From Cutaneotrichosporon cavernicola (lineage: Eukaryota > Basidiomycota > Tremellomycetes > Trichosporonales > Trichosporonaceae): a DNA stretch of 64,000 nt. A program made the translations under genes and the position numbers. The notes under the pieces were generated by a model. It was not told the origin of the DNA and made no database searches. It saw only the letters and a list, made by a program, of their open reading frames with translations. Each line of letters starts with the position of its first letter. Position 1 is the stretch's first letter. The DNA lies in the NCBI RefSeq assembly GCF_030864355.1, contig NC_083393.1, positions 1,488,001-1,552,000 on the forward strand. Direction: 5' to 3'. Below are positions 11,645 to 22,070 of this stretch, piece by piece.

Positions 11645-13667
11645 TTAGCTGTGGGGTCTCCGAGGGCTTCTGCCAGGCGAGTCGAGCTTGAGACGGGGCA
11701 GCCATTCGCTCGCGCTGCGATGCCTGCGCAGCTCCTCTGGCGGCGGGCCAACGAGCTTGCCGATGAGGTAGGGGAGCTTGCCACCAGACGCGAGGCGCAT
11801 GATCTCGACGTAGCGCGCGAGCTCGAGGTGGAGCGTGGGGTAGTAGGTAGTCGATGCCTTGCGCATGGTCTGATGTCAGCTCGATCCGAGATCATCAGGT
11901 GCTAACTCACGACCAGGATGCGGTCCATGCCACTCATCATTAAATCTTGGTGCAGCTGGCGTGCGTCTGATGGGTTCTCCTCAGCAAGGCTGGACGCGAG
12001 CGAGTTCATGAGCTTGAAGTGGGTCGTGACGTAACCCATTGCCTCGAACTCGACACCACCTGTTGCGCCTCCTGGGGCCACTGGCCGTTCAACTAACTTC
12101 TCATCCACCTCGCTCAGCTGCCACAGTGTGTTGGATGCGTGGCACATGATCCTGCTGTCAGCTCTCATTCCGTTCGAGGAGCTCACCAGAAGTAGTCGCG
12201 GCATATGTCGCTCAGCTCTTGCACCCACGCTTTGAAGATGCGGGGGCGGTGTGCCGCCTGCACAAAGTCGTGGTAATCCTTGGTCTTGTCGTCGCCCTCG
12301 GGGAGGAGCAATTGGCGCACAAAGTACGTCACGTTGAACGAGGTTGGGATGGGTGTTGCTGGGCGACCGGTTGGGATAACTGGAGAAGGAGGCTGCCTGT
12401 TGTACAGCTCGAACTGGAAGAGGAAAAGCTCGACAATGATCTGCCGGCACGCAAGCTCTCCGGGTTTCTTCTCGGAGAAGAGGAGTCCCGACAGTGCGGG
12501 GAATGGGCGAGGATGCGCCCCCCGCAATGCCTGCTTGCCCACCTCGGAGGTGCCGAGCGCCTTGACGCACCGCAGCATCTCGTATAGCATCTGGTCGTCA
12601 TGCTGCTCCTCGCTGTCGTCAGCTCGGGATGAGACACTTCAAACTCACCGCCACTCAATGTCTAAGAGGTCCTGGAGACGGTCAAGGATGCGGGTGTAGC
12701 CACCTGCGTCGAGGAACGAGGCCACCCATCCGGTCGTCTCGTGGCGGAGAAGCATCCGCAACTTCTTCGCCTTGTTGACGTCCATGGTGAGGTCGGTACC
12801 CTTGGAGGCCGAGAGCCACTGGACATAGTCCTTGGGAACCTCAGAAGGCCCCATGTTCTCGCCCCGCCTGGACGGCGACTGGGGCAGGAATGCGGAGCTT
12901 GGCCGCGATCGAGGAGTTGACGGTCTGCTGTTGTAGGCCGGGTTGGGAGCGGGGAGGTCGACACTGTATCCCCGTCCGTGGCCACCACGCTGGGATCCAG
13001 GCTCCCCAGCGACAATAACAAACTCCTCGCCCTGTACCTTGCAAGTGCTGCCAACGCCTCTGCGGGGACTGGGGAGCGGCTGCTGCTTGAGCGCCGACGA
13101 CGACTTGGCCTGGCGCAACTTCGGCATCGACGCCTTGTTCTTTGGCTGCTTCTTGGTAGGCTGCGGGAGACCTAAGGTCGCGAGCAGGGCTGGGTTAGAG
13201 GTCATACTCGATGAGAGAATAGACGCTTTGACCTCCTTGTTCACAGTCGCAAACTTCATCCGTACCGTGGTTGGCACCTCAAGCTGGTCCTGTTGTCAGC
13301 TAACGGTAACAACAAAACAACTCACGAGGAGGTCCTCGAAACGGGCATCGACGTCGCTGATGTCCACGTTGCCACCTCCTCTGCTCTCCTGGAGTGGCGA
13401 CTTGATTCTCTCCTCAAAGCCCGGCCGGGAGGTACTCGACTGGTCACAGCTGGGGAGATTGGGCCGCGAGTTCGCGCTCGAGTTGTTCGAGCGGACAGCC
13501 GGGACGGGGAGTGTGGGAGGAGGCATGCTCCCCCTGTGGCGCGGGGGACCGTTAGGGTTCTGGAAGGCTTGTTTGATAGCTGCAGCGCCGCCCGTGATGG
13601 GGAGACCGGCCGGAAGGAGTGGGGGCTGGCCTATGTGGCCTCCTGGCCTAGCAGTTGCCTGCGACAT
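11645..13667 (-). CDS. Formin-type GTPase-binding (Drf_GBD/FH3) protein without FH1-FH2
   Basis: Exons on the minus strand are 13326-13667, 12649-13289, 12187-12612, 11911-12151 and 11645-11869 (624 aa); all four introns are 35-41 nt. After a Ser/Pro-rich N-terminus the protein reads as the GTPase-binding and armadillo region of fungal formins: ARFEDLL and VRMKFATVNKEVKASIL, then DYVQWL, KLRMLLRHETTGWV, DIEWREEQ, LRCVKALGTSEVGKQAL, LLFSEKKPGELACRQ and a helical C-terminal part. In formins this part binds Rho GTPases and folds over the C-terminus. Here the frame stops after RRPHS and the next gene runs the other way, so no actin-nucleating FH2 exists. It is probably a Rho/Cdc42 effector or polarity scaffold; the family link is strong, the role inferred. 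Confidence 0.85.
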
Positions 13668-14086
13668 GGTTGATGAAGGAGTAGAGTACAAGAGCGTGAC
13701 TGTGTAATGTAAGGGGAGAATGTTTGTATGGACGGGAAAGAAGGGGGATGTATGTATCCTCTCAAGGTTGAGATGAGAGAAGCCGATGTTTGGTGTTGTT
13801 GCCATGTTCTGGTTCAGGGCCGGGGCCAAAAGTCATTCGCGTCCATACAGCAAACAGCCCTGATATTCATCTCTTTTCAAACCAGGACTAATTTACACGG
13901 CATTGCATTAGTAAAAGTATTAGAAATTATCCACGAGGAGGTTCGCCACGGGAGCAAAGCGCCGAAAAATCCGCTTGGGTGGAGGATGACTGTCTCTCAC
14001 CACCGCGGTTCAACGGTGAGTTTGAATGTTGCTTGGGTGGCAACCTGTAATCTCAACCTTCTCCTCCACCTTACCATCTCTCCATC
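13668..14086. promoter_or_regulatory. Divergent promoter between the formin-like gene and SF3A1
   Basis: 419 bp between two outward-facing ATGs. Frames open upstream of the formin-like ATG have no better start. No clear motif was recognised. Confidence 0.45.
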
Positions 14087-16297
14087 ATGGCCCTCAACCT
14101 CCCAAAGCCCGTACACTCGTACGCGGGAGAGGATGACCTCAAAAACCTCAACGGCAAGGCGTCCGTCGAGGAAGTCGAGGATGAGGGCGAGTACCGTCCG
14201 CCCCGCATGTCCGACAAGTACCTCAAGGGCATCATCTACCCGCCTCCCGAGATGAGGAGTGAGTACCGAGTTGGACGCAGCTGACAGCAGAAATAATAGA
14301 CAAGACAGCCATGGCAGTTGCCAAGACATCGAAGCCGCAGGTCCTCGAAGACAAGATCCGCGAGTCGCAGACGACAGACCCGCGCTTTGCCTTCTTGAAC
14401 GACGAGGACCCGTACTACCAATACTACCGATGGAAGGTCGAGTCCTCGCGTGAGCAGCTTGAGGACCAGGCTAAGGGCCTCGTGACAGCGAACGGGACGC
14501 CTACGGGCTCGACGCCAGCGCCGCCGGCACCAAAGACCATCCACCCCGAATTAATCGGGTACGAGCCCAAGCAGTGGGAGTTCAAGGCCGACCTGCCAGG
14601 CGTGACGGCACAGGACCTCGATATCCTGCGGCTGACGGCGCTGTTCCATGCGCGGCGAGGGCGCTCCTTCCTCTCGGCGCTGTCGGTGCGAGAAGGACGT
14701 AACTACCAGTTCGACTTTCTGCGCCCGACCCACTCGCTGTACGGGTACTACAACCGCATGGTCGAGTCATACCAGAAGGTTATGCAGCCTGCGCCGGGAC
14801 AGATCGAGGAGATTATCCGTGCCGACGCCGACCCAGAAGCCAAGTGGAAGACGCTCGAGGAGGCTCGCAAGCGCGCTCTGTGGGAAGAGGGCGAGCGCGC
14901 ACGCGACGACGTCAAGGCTGCCGAGAAGCAGGAGGAGGAGGAGGCCATGGCTGTCATCGACTGGCAGGACTTCGTTACTGTGGAGACGATCGAGTTCACG
15001 CAGGCCGACATGGAGCTCGACCTCCCGCCGCCCTCGAGCAATGACAAACTCAAGGAGATGAGCATGGCAGAACGCCGCATGGCTGCCATGATCATGGAGG
15101 AGCCAGCCGCACAGGGTGCGGCCGATGGCGACGAGATGGAGTTGGAGGAAGACGAGGAGGATGAGGAGGCGCGCATCGAGCGCGTCAAGGCCGAGCGAGA
15201 GCAGCAGCGCACACGCGATGTCCAACGTGCGGCGCTGGAGAAGAAGGGTGTCAAGATCAAGAAGGACTATGTGCCCAAAGGTGGGCTTTCAAGATCTTTT
15301 TCAGCTGACATCAGGTATCCAACGCGGCGGGCCTGTGGCACGCTCCAAGTGCCCGTACTGTGGGCAGTCGATTCCCGAGGACGAATTGTCCGAGCACATC
15401 CGCATCGAGCTGCTCGACCCACGGTGGAAGGACCAGAAGCGCGAGCTCGACGCTCGGCGACAGCAGCAGCAGCAACTGCAGGTGGGCGCAGACATTTCGA
15501 CATCACTTCGCAACCTCGCTGCGGCGCGTACAGATCTGTTCGGCGACGAGGACGACGAGGAAACACGCAAGCTGCGCGAGGAGGAGGCTGCGCGGAAGCG
15601 CAAGGAGCGCGAGAAGATTGTGTGGGACGGACACACGGCGTCGGCCTCGCGCGTACAGGACACGTTCAAGGAACGGTTCAGTGCCGAGGACCGGCGGCGC
15701 AAGGCGCAAGAAGCGGCTGGTGTTGCTGACGGTCCCGTCAACACGGTGGGCCCGCAGGTCGGTCCGGGGATCAAGGGTGGTGGCAAGACTGCTGCACCTA
15801 TGCAGCCAAAGGCTCCAGCCACTGGCACGAGCGTGACGGGCGAAGCGCAGAAGTACGCCACGGGCCCGGCGATGAACCCCGCTCGCGCGGCCATGATCTC
15901 GGGTGCTGGCGCCACCCGGCCAGCTCCAGACGCGGATCTGCCGGCTCGCCCTTTCAAGCGTGCGCGCGTCGAGAAGCTCCCTGGCGGCCAGCTGTACTCT
16001 GAGATTGACTGGATGAGCCTGCACATCGATCCGATCACGGTCGCTGTCCAGCTCCCCACGATGGCCGACAAGCCCGAGTGGCGCCTCGACGGGAGCGTGC
16101 TCCCAGTACCGGGCGTGCCTGTGAACACGACATTTGGCGCACTGCGCGAACATATCAAGCGCACGCTGGATGTGGATCTGCCGGTCTCGCGACTGCAGCT
16201 GACGTACGGCGGGAGAGTGATGAACAACAGCGCGACCCTGGCCAGTGTCAACCTCGGTGAGGCCGACGTGGTCGCCATGGCCGTGAAGAAGAAGTAG
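14087..16297 (+). CDS. SF3A1: U2 snRNP splicing factor SF3A subunit 1 (Prp21/SF3A1)
   Basis: Part of the SF3a complex of the U2 snRNP, acting in the nucleus in branch-site recognition. Exons are 14087-14258, 14291-15280 and 15315-16297 (714 aa); the introns are 32 and 34 nt. The acceptor at 14289-14290 is fixed by the family: it gives PPPEMRKIIDKTA. Two SURP domains are visible (IIDKTA...DPRFAFLN...YYRWKV, and DLDILRLTALFHARRGRSFL...FDFLRPTHSLYGYY). A coiled acidic region follows, then a CPYCGQSIPEDELSEH zinc-like motif, LLDPRWKDQK, and a C-terminal ubiquitin-like domain (LQLTYGGRVMNNSATL). Two tiny introns in this deeply conserved gene are good proof that about 32-nt introns are really spliced in this species. 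Confidence 0.96.
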
Positions 16298-16807
16298 CCG
16301 GTCGCAGTGTGATGGGGCGGCGTGTTAGCATGGTTTGTACGGCATGTATCACTACAGACATTGCTCAGTGTTTTCAGTTGATCAGAGATGGCTGGGGGGT
16401 GTACGCGGGCGCCGCGTACTTGGTATATAGTTCGGCTCCGATGTGCCAACGTCCGAAGTCAGCTGCCAAGGCTTGTCGCTTGGCCGCAGTCGGACCGAGG
16501 AACAAGGTGACGACGGCCGACGTAGAGCCAAGCCGCGATTTCTTGAGGCGGTGCTTTTTGGTGAGTGAGTGGCGTCATTCATTGAATCCGATCACCTGAG
16601 CCCACCTCTCCACGTCAATTTACCTTGCGCAGTCGTGGCAACCCCATCAAAACGTCGACGCTGACAGTCCAGCACATTGATACATAGCTGCGCGCCACGT
16701 CTTCTTCCTCCTGCATCTGCCTCTGCACTGCTTCTCAGCATTCCTAGAGACCTCTGTACCGGTACCGACCCGCTGCCCAACCCTTCGCCAGCGTCGTCCC
16801 CTCCAAC
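16298..16807. other. Intergenic region between SF3A1 and the 16.8 kb gene
   Basis: This is the 3' flank of SF3A1 and the promoter of the next plus-strand gene. Nothing else was recognised. Confidence 0.4.
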
Positions 16808-17626
16808 ATGCCATCTCTCGAAGACGACGTACCGTCCTGTTCTCTCTGGCCATTTGGGCGGCGTCGTCGCCAGAGACTTGAGAATAGTGGTTGGGCCCGT
16901 CTCCCTGAAAGCGACGAGAAGAGTGTCCTCGCCCCATCCTCAAGCCTCTCAGCATACTCGGACACTAACCGCCACCCACTCCCAGCGTACTCGGACACGC
17001 CGCGCCCGCCGCCCCTCCCTCCCCGCCCAAACGCGTACGCCACTCTAGCCCCCTTACGACCAGCGAACACGGGCCGCTCGCATGCGTCCTCTGTCTCGGC
17101 AGGCTCGGTAACAGGGTCTGTCCACACAGTTTCAACGGTCGAGTACATGTCACTCGACGCGGATCCTTTCGACGACCCAGAGTCTCCCGCCCGGGTGGAA
17201 TACATCAGTGCCCGCCTCGCCTGGCTGCAGCAGCACACGCACTCGCGCTCGATCGAACCCCCTGTGCCGATCGACCAGCCCCTCTCCCTCCTCGACATCC
17301 AGGACCCCAAGGCGCGCGCACCCGTCCGTGTCGCCGCTACGCTGGGGGATGCCAAACTCGCCAGTTTGGGCAAGGAGGAGAGGCGCCTCGCCCGCACTAG
17401 GGCGGAAGCGGACGCGTGGCGACACGAGGCGAATCTCGTATATCACCAGTTGTGTGCGGCACGGATCCTTGCTGTGGAGAGGATGTATGAGCGCAATGCT
17501 TGGCGGGAACGGTGTGAGGCTGTCGAAGAGGAGAGGGAAAGGGAGCACGAGCGTAATGAGCGGAGATGGAGGGAACGTCGTGCCGCAGAGCTGTGCTCGA
17601 GTTTGTACATTGGTAGAAGTTCCTAA
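16808..17626 (+). CDS. Unrecognised coiled-coil protein, paralogue of the converging neighbour
   Basis: Single exon, 272 aa; no domain recognised. The N-terminal half is low-complexity with Pro-, Ser- and Tyr-rich stretches (AYSDTNRHPLPAYSDTPRPP). The C-terminal 90 residues are strongly helical and charged, with a run of Glu/Arg repeats (VEEEREREHERNERRWRERR). A motif EADAWRHEANLVYHQLC followed by AVERMYERNAWRERC is also found, with clear similarity, in the gene that converges on it from 19531. No signal peptide or membrane segment is seen. Codon use and GC look like those of neighbouring genes. Confidence 0.65.
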   Translation: MPSLEDDVPSCSLWPFGRRRRQRLENSGWARLPESDEKSVLAPSSSLSAYSDTNRHPLPAYSDTPRPPPLPPRPNAYATLAPLRPANTGRSHASSVSAGSVTGSVHTVSTVEYMSLDADPFDDPESPARVEYISARLAWLQQHTHSRSIEPPVPIDQPLSLLDIQDPKARAPVRVAATLGDAKLASLGKEERRLARTRAEADAWRHEANLVYHQLCAARILAVERMYERNAWRERCEAVEEEREREHERNERRWRERRAAELCSSLYIGRSS

Positions 17627-17749
17627 TGCGCTGGGCGCGATGTATGGTCAAGTCAGAAGTCCACGGCTTGGGAGCCGTGGGGCTCACCACATGTTGGGCC
17701 TCGTCAAGATTACATTACATCCAACGAACTCTGCAAAGCACTAATTAAT

Positions 17750-19531
17750 TTACGCCGTCCCACTCCGCACCGCCTGCTTCACCCGAGGGGGAGTGAGCAA
17801 CTCGCGTGCCCGCTCGCGCCCACTCTCACTAGCGGGCCACCCCACCGCCCTCGGGCGAGCATCGTGTTCGTGTTCCGGTACCTGGTCTGGCGGAAAGCGG
17901 TAGCTACCGGCGTGGCTACTGCGGCTGTTACGGCCCCAGCTCCCAGTCACAGGGGACATGTGTCCAGGCAAGCCTGGGGGAGGGAGCACGCCTGCCGGTG
18001 CAGCACCCACGACAGCCATTGCGTCAGCGGCAGCTTCTGCTGCCGGACTTGCAATGGTCCATTCGTAGCTCTGCTGGTGACTATGCCGTCCATGCCACTC
18101 GCGGCTGGGTTGGCTGTGCCTCGGCTCCTGGCCATATTCGCGACTGGTTTGGCGCGAGTGCCCGTGCCCGTGCCCGTGCCAGCGCATCTCGTCGCGCCGT
18201 TCGGCATGCCTCGCCATCTCCCTCTCCCTCGCCCTCCGCTCCAATACCCTCCGCTCGAGTTCTTTTCGCTCGGCATTCTCCTTCGCCATCGCCCGGCGCT
18301 CGGCCTCTCGCGCGGCATGTTCCCGCCTCTCGCGCTCGATACTCGCCAAATGCCACTCGCGGACTCGATCACGCCCCTTCTCCCTCTCCCTCTCCACATC
18401 TCGGGCTCGGCGTTGGGCCTCGCTGAGAGGCGCGGCGGTGGGCGGTAACGACTTGACGACGCACGGAGGAACTTGAACGCCAGCAGAGAGGGCGATACCG
18501 CGCCACCCGTCGCGTTCGCGGCCGCGCTCAAGCGCCTCCAGCCGCCAGTAACATAGCTGGTCGTATAGAAGCAGCGCTTCGTGCCTCCACGCGTCGCGCT
18601 CGGCATGTACCTGGGGAGAAACAGGAGTTTGATCGGCCTGAGGCGGGTCGGGGGAGTTGGCCGACTCGGGGGTTTTTATGCTCTGGCTATCGGACGAGAG
18701 ACCGAAGAGGTCAAAGTCGAGGTCTAGAGATACCATGCTCATGGTTGGGGAGGGGAGGGTCGAAGTTGTCGCTTTCTTGGGCTTTGCGGGCGAGATCGAG
18801 CTGATCCGTTCCGGAAGGTGGGTGATGATCCTCTCTTCCTTGGTCTTGACTTGCTTGGCGGTGACAGCCTCGAGTTCGGGGGGGATCGCTCGAGATGGTT
18901 CGTCCTTACTACTACTCAGCACCTCCTTGAGGTTTTGTAGGCTCCAGCGGCGGTTACGTTTCAGCGGTGCAGGCGGAATAGTGGTCTCGGATGCGCGGCG
19001 TGTGTCGCTTGGCACTGTGGTTGAGGATTTGGGCGCCTCATCGTCGTTGGGTTTGAGCACGCTCCAGCGCTTAAAGGCGCTTGGTGGGCCGCGCTCCGAC
19101 TTGAAGTTATTGATGTCCGGTTCAGCCGCCGACTTGAGGCTGAGCATGCTCCACCGTCGCATGTCTTTGAGTGTGCGTTCCTTTGGTTCGGGCTTGTCCA
19201 CTGTCGGCTTCTTCACCTCCGGCATCTCCGCCTTGGTCTCCACTTCCTTGGGTTGCGGAGTCGACACCTCCTTCATCACCTCCTCGACACGAGCACGGAC
19301 GCGCGCGCGTGGATCGCGGCCGAATGGCAGGCTGGAGGGGACAGGCATCTCTGCCGGACCCCACGGTTTCTGATCGTACGCCCATCCGTCGATCTGGGCT
19401 AGGCGGTCGGCGAGGTATGCCTCACGCACGGCGCTGGCTTTGGTTTCAACCATGTCGACGCGGACTGGCGGATGTTTGGGCGCAGTGGGGGGTTTGAAGA
19501 TGGGGATTGGGGGGCGGAGGGGGGCTATCAT
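17750..19531 (-). CDS. Unrecognised Arg/Glu-rich coiled-coil protein, paralogue of the converging neighbour
   Basis: Single exon, 593 aa. The N-terminal 300 residues are low-complexity with repeated motifs of the type RRWSxLxLK (for example MRRWSMLSLK, FKRWSVLK and RRWSLQNLK), which look like basophilic-kinase or short docking motifs. Around residues 330-380 comes ERDAWRHEALLLYDQLC followed by ALERGRERDGWRG, matching the motif in the gene at 16808-17626. A long coiled coil follows (REREKGRDRVREW and ERRAMAKENAERKELERR), then a His/Gly/Ser-rich tail with HGHGHGHSRQ. Function unknown. The two genes end about 120 bp apart, tail to tail. Confidence 0.65.
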   Translation of the reverse strand: MIAPLRPPIPIFKPPTAPKHPPVRVDMVETKASAVREAYLADRLAQIDGWAYDQKPWGPAEMPVPSSLPFGRDPRARVRARVEEVMKEVSTPQPKEVETKAEMPEVKKPTVDKPEPKERTLKDMRRWSMLSLKSAAEPDINNFKSERGPPSAFKRWSVLKPNDDEAPKSSTTVPSDTRRASETTIPPAPLKRNRRWSLQNLKEVLSSSKDEPSRAIPPELEAVTAKQVKTKEERIITHLPERISSISPAKPKKATTSTLPSPTMSMVSLDLDFDLFGLSSDSQSIKTPESANSPDPPQADQTPVSPQVHAERDAWRHEALLLYDQLCYWRLEALERGRERDGWRGIALSAGVQVPPCVVKSLPPTAAPLSEAQRRARDVEREREKGRDRVREWHLASIERERREHAAREAERRAMAKENAERKELERRVLERRAREREMARHAERRDEMRWHGHGHGHSRQTSREYGQEPRHSQPSREWHGRHSHQQSYEWTIASPAAEAAADAMAVVGAAPAGVLPPPGLPGHMSPVTGSWGRNSRSSHAGSYRFPPDQVPEHEHDARPRAVGWPASESGRERARELLTPPRVKQAVRSGTA

Positions 19532-20678
19532 GTTGGGTAGATATAGGACGAATGATGAGAACAGAGGGGGAGTTGATGTTCAGAGGGGAGAATACTGCCC
19601 TCCTATCTATCACGAACGATGTCAGCTTCCAGCCCCGTTAAACAAGCTCGAGACTTGTCTGGTCTGGCCAACTGGCCATAGTTGGCCAGATGAAGCAGTG
19701 CCTGGACACTGTGGATACCAGATGTGGATATGCACTGTTATTAGACTTTATCGTCATCGTGCTATCTTGCATCTTTTGGTCAATTTACATGTCGTCAAGG
19801 TTTGGGGGTTGCCCGGATGGGTGATGGGGGCCGGAGAGTCGGTACGTTCCTGTTCCTGTCCTTACTTGTCGTGGTCTGTGCTGTTTGTCCTGGGGTTACG
19901 CAATAGATGATGTAGCAGGTTAGAGTCGCACGTTTCTCAGGTCATTCTAGTCAGTTTGCCAAAGACCCGTTGTTAGTAGTTAATAAAGATTGAGGCTGGA
20001 TGTAAAGTGAATGGAAGGCATGTGACGAGGGAAAAATGGCAAACACAGGAAACGCAAGGGGTAACGCCGGCATGACACCCTGTATACCCTGGACTAGAAG
20101 TGGACTAGAATGCAAGCCATCTGAACATGAATGAGGCTTCGAGGGGCTTGGCAGTTAACTGTACCTCTTGTGGTTTTTTTTTATATATATATATTCGTCA
20201 CACTGTCATCCTCAATCGGTGCCGAGCTTGGAGATCAGGCTCGTCGTAGAATAAGCTCCAGTGCTTGGTGTACCATAAGCTCAGTTCTTCAGGTCACGAC
20301 TTTTGTCTCTGGCTGAGGCTCTGGCTCTGGTTTTGGCTCGGTTCACAGGCCTTTTGTGCCAACCCATTACTTGTTTACAAACTGTATCGCGTACTCGAGA
20401 CATCGGCTTGGGCACCAGAGCAGCAAAATACACAGGATGATACTCGTCGCGTCATTGGGTCTTGGGTAAAGGTGTAGAGGTGGGGGCGGGTGCGGAACCC
20501 ACAGCGGATCTGGACGGTGACGTGGGTCGCTTCAGCAGTTTAGTACATTATCAAGCCGCGAGTTAAACGACTTCGCGGAACCCCCAAGCTGCGTGTTCTT
20601 ATCCAGTCCCGCCAACGACTTTGAAACGTCAGGGTAAAAAAGTTAAATTGAATACGAATGAGGCAAAAGGATGATCAC
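19532..20678. other. Intergenic region upstream of the 593-aa gene
   Basis: About 1.1 kb. It carries the promoter of the minus-strand gene ending at 17750. A T-rich then TA-repeat tract (TTTTTTTTTATATATATATAT) lies at about 20174-20195. The open frame at 19440-19910 has no coding features and is not called. Confidence 0.4.
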
Positions 20679-20751
20679 TTCCTCCTAGCCGACTCGAACG
20701 ACTGACCTCGACATTACTAGTGTCGCGCTCTACCAACTGAGCTAAGGAGGA
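20679..20751 (-). tRNA. tRNA-Thr (anticodon AGT), no intron
   Basis: The minus strand folds as a full cloverleaf. The acceptor stem is TCCTCCT/AGGAGGA, the D arm GCTCAGTTGGTAGAGC (A box), and the anticodon stem CGACA/TGTCG with loop CTAGTAA, giving anticodon AGT. The T arm is AGTCG-TTCGAGT-CGGCT (B box). The discriminator base is A. A T-run about ten bases downstream (AAAA on the plus strand at 20665-20668) would stop Pol III. Confidence 0.95.
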
Positions 20752-20988
20752 TGTTGGATGATTATATATTAAACTTATGTCTAGGCCCCTATAAACCCCA
20801 TATGTGGAAGAGAGACAAGGTAGAGTGGAGGTGGAGGTGGAGGTGTGAGTATGAAGTGGGCAAGTCCGTCATGTGAGCCGCGGCTTGCAGCTTGCGGCTT
20901 ACGGCTCGCGGACCTAAGGCCATAGGTCAAAGTAGACAGGCGTGCGGGTAGATAAGAGGACTGCATCAATGTCAGTTCCCGTTACACC

Positions 20989-21798
20989 ATGTCTCAACGT
21001 ATCGCTCACCACGCCACGCAGCTCAACATGTCCAAATCGCCCATTACTTGCCACAGTGAGTCCGCCCAACGTGAATGGACGACTGCGTGAATGCTCTACT
21101 CTACGAGAACTAGACATAACCTCTGGCTTCGCCTCCAACTCGTCCCCTCCCACGTCATCTTCACACTACCCCATCGCATACTTTCTCCATCTCACCATCT
21201 CGCCACTTCGATCCAGATCCCACAAATCGCACACACTCTCTCCACCCTCATGCACCCAGGACTCTTTTCTCCCTCCCCCACCCACCCCACACTCACACCA
21301 GTCCTCGACTCGTCTGTCGGGAAGCCTGCGGAGGGCGTCAAGGTTGAACTTTGCCAGATCAACGGCGCGCAGGTGCAAGTACTTGCTACTGGGTGAGTGG
21401 TCCGTACCTGGTGCTCCGGTGTGATCGGCTGGTCGTGGGCTATCCGGCGTGGTCGGCTCTTGTTTTCAGTATCAGTTGGTCAGCTCCGACCATATCGGGG
21501 CAGAAGTCCACCTCCACCGGCTCTCCGCCTCCACCTCGTACCCTGGTTTCCCCCCACTAACGTTGGCAGCAACACCGACGTTGATGGCCGCGTGACTACT
21601 CTCCTCAAGCCCACGACACAGCTTCAGGCAGGCGTTTACAAGATGCGCTTCGAGGTCGGTGAATATTTCCAGTCGCAAGGAGTGCAAACCTTCTACCCCT
21701 ACGTAGAGATTACCTTCAACCTGGCAAACCCTGGTCAGCACTACCACATCCCCCTTCTCCTTTCACCCTTCTCGTACACCACATACCGCGGGAGCTAG
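20989..21798 (+). CDS. 5-hydroxyisourate hydrolase (transthyretin-like, purine catabolism)
   Basis: Catalyses the second step of urate oxidation to allantoin, after urate oxidase. Exons are 20989-21055, 21302-21392 and 21570-21798 (128 aa); the introns are 245 and 177 nt, long for this window. The splice after ITCH joins to ILDSSVGKPAEGVKVEL and gives the family N-terminal motif, with the catalytic His in CHILD. Further on are TDVDGR, a FYPYVEITF strand, HYHIPLLLSPFSYTTYRG, and the C-terminal signature YRGS. A second in-frame ATG at 21028 also exists; the upstream one is taken because the added residues keep the frame and resemble fungal homologues. No peroxisomal targeting tail beyond YRGS is seen. 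Confidence 0.93.
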
Positions 21799-21972
21799 AT
21801 CCCACACGATTCATTGACTCTAATGCCACTCCTCATGACGGGAAACGTCAATTGGTTCTTCTACTACACGAGCAATACAATATCTATGACCAGGCACAAA
21901 ACGTCCATGGGGCTGTAGCTTGCGCGTCTTCATCCATCACGCGTGACCGAGTAGGGCCGCCGGACACACGGT

Positions 21973-22055
21973 GGGGAAGGCGAAGGCAAAGGCGAAGGGG
22001 AAGGGGAAGGGGATGGGGCGAAGGGGAGGGGGAGAAGGGAAGGGGGAGGGAATCC
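21973..22055 (+). repeat. Purine-only (G/A) tract between convergent genes
   Basis: About 80 bases made almost only of G and A in GAAGG/GGGGAAG units, between the 3' ends of the isourate hydrolase and CRZ1. It has several runs of three or more G and could form a G-quadruplex or triplex. It contains no gene. Confidence 0.7.
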
Positions 22056-22070
22056 TCGCCATCACTGTCA

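Noticed and set aside
14291..14299. Alternative SF3A1 acceptor at 14298-14299 (ATAATAG)
   Set aside because: It keeps the frame but deletes KII from the conserved RKIIDKTA start of the first SURP region; the acceptor at 14289-14290 keeps it.
15301..16449. 382-codon minus-strand frame opposite SF3A1
   Set aside because: Antisense shadow of SF3A1 exon 3, which carries the conserved ubiquitin-like domain.
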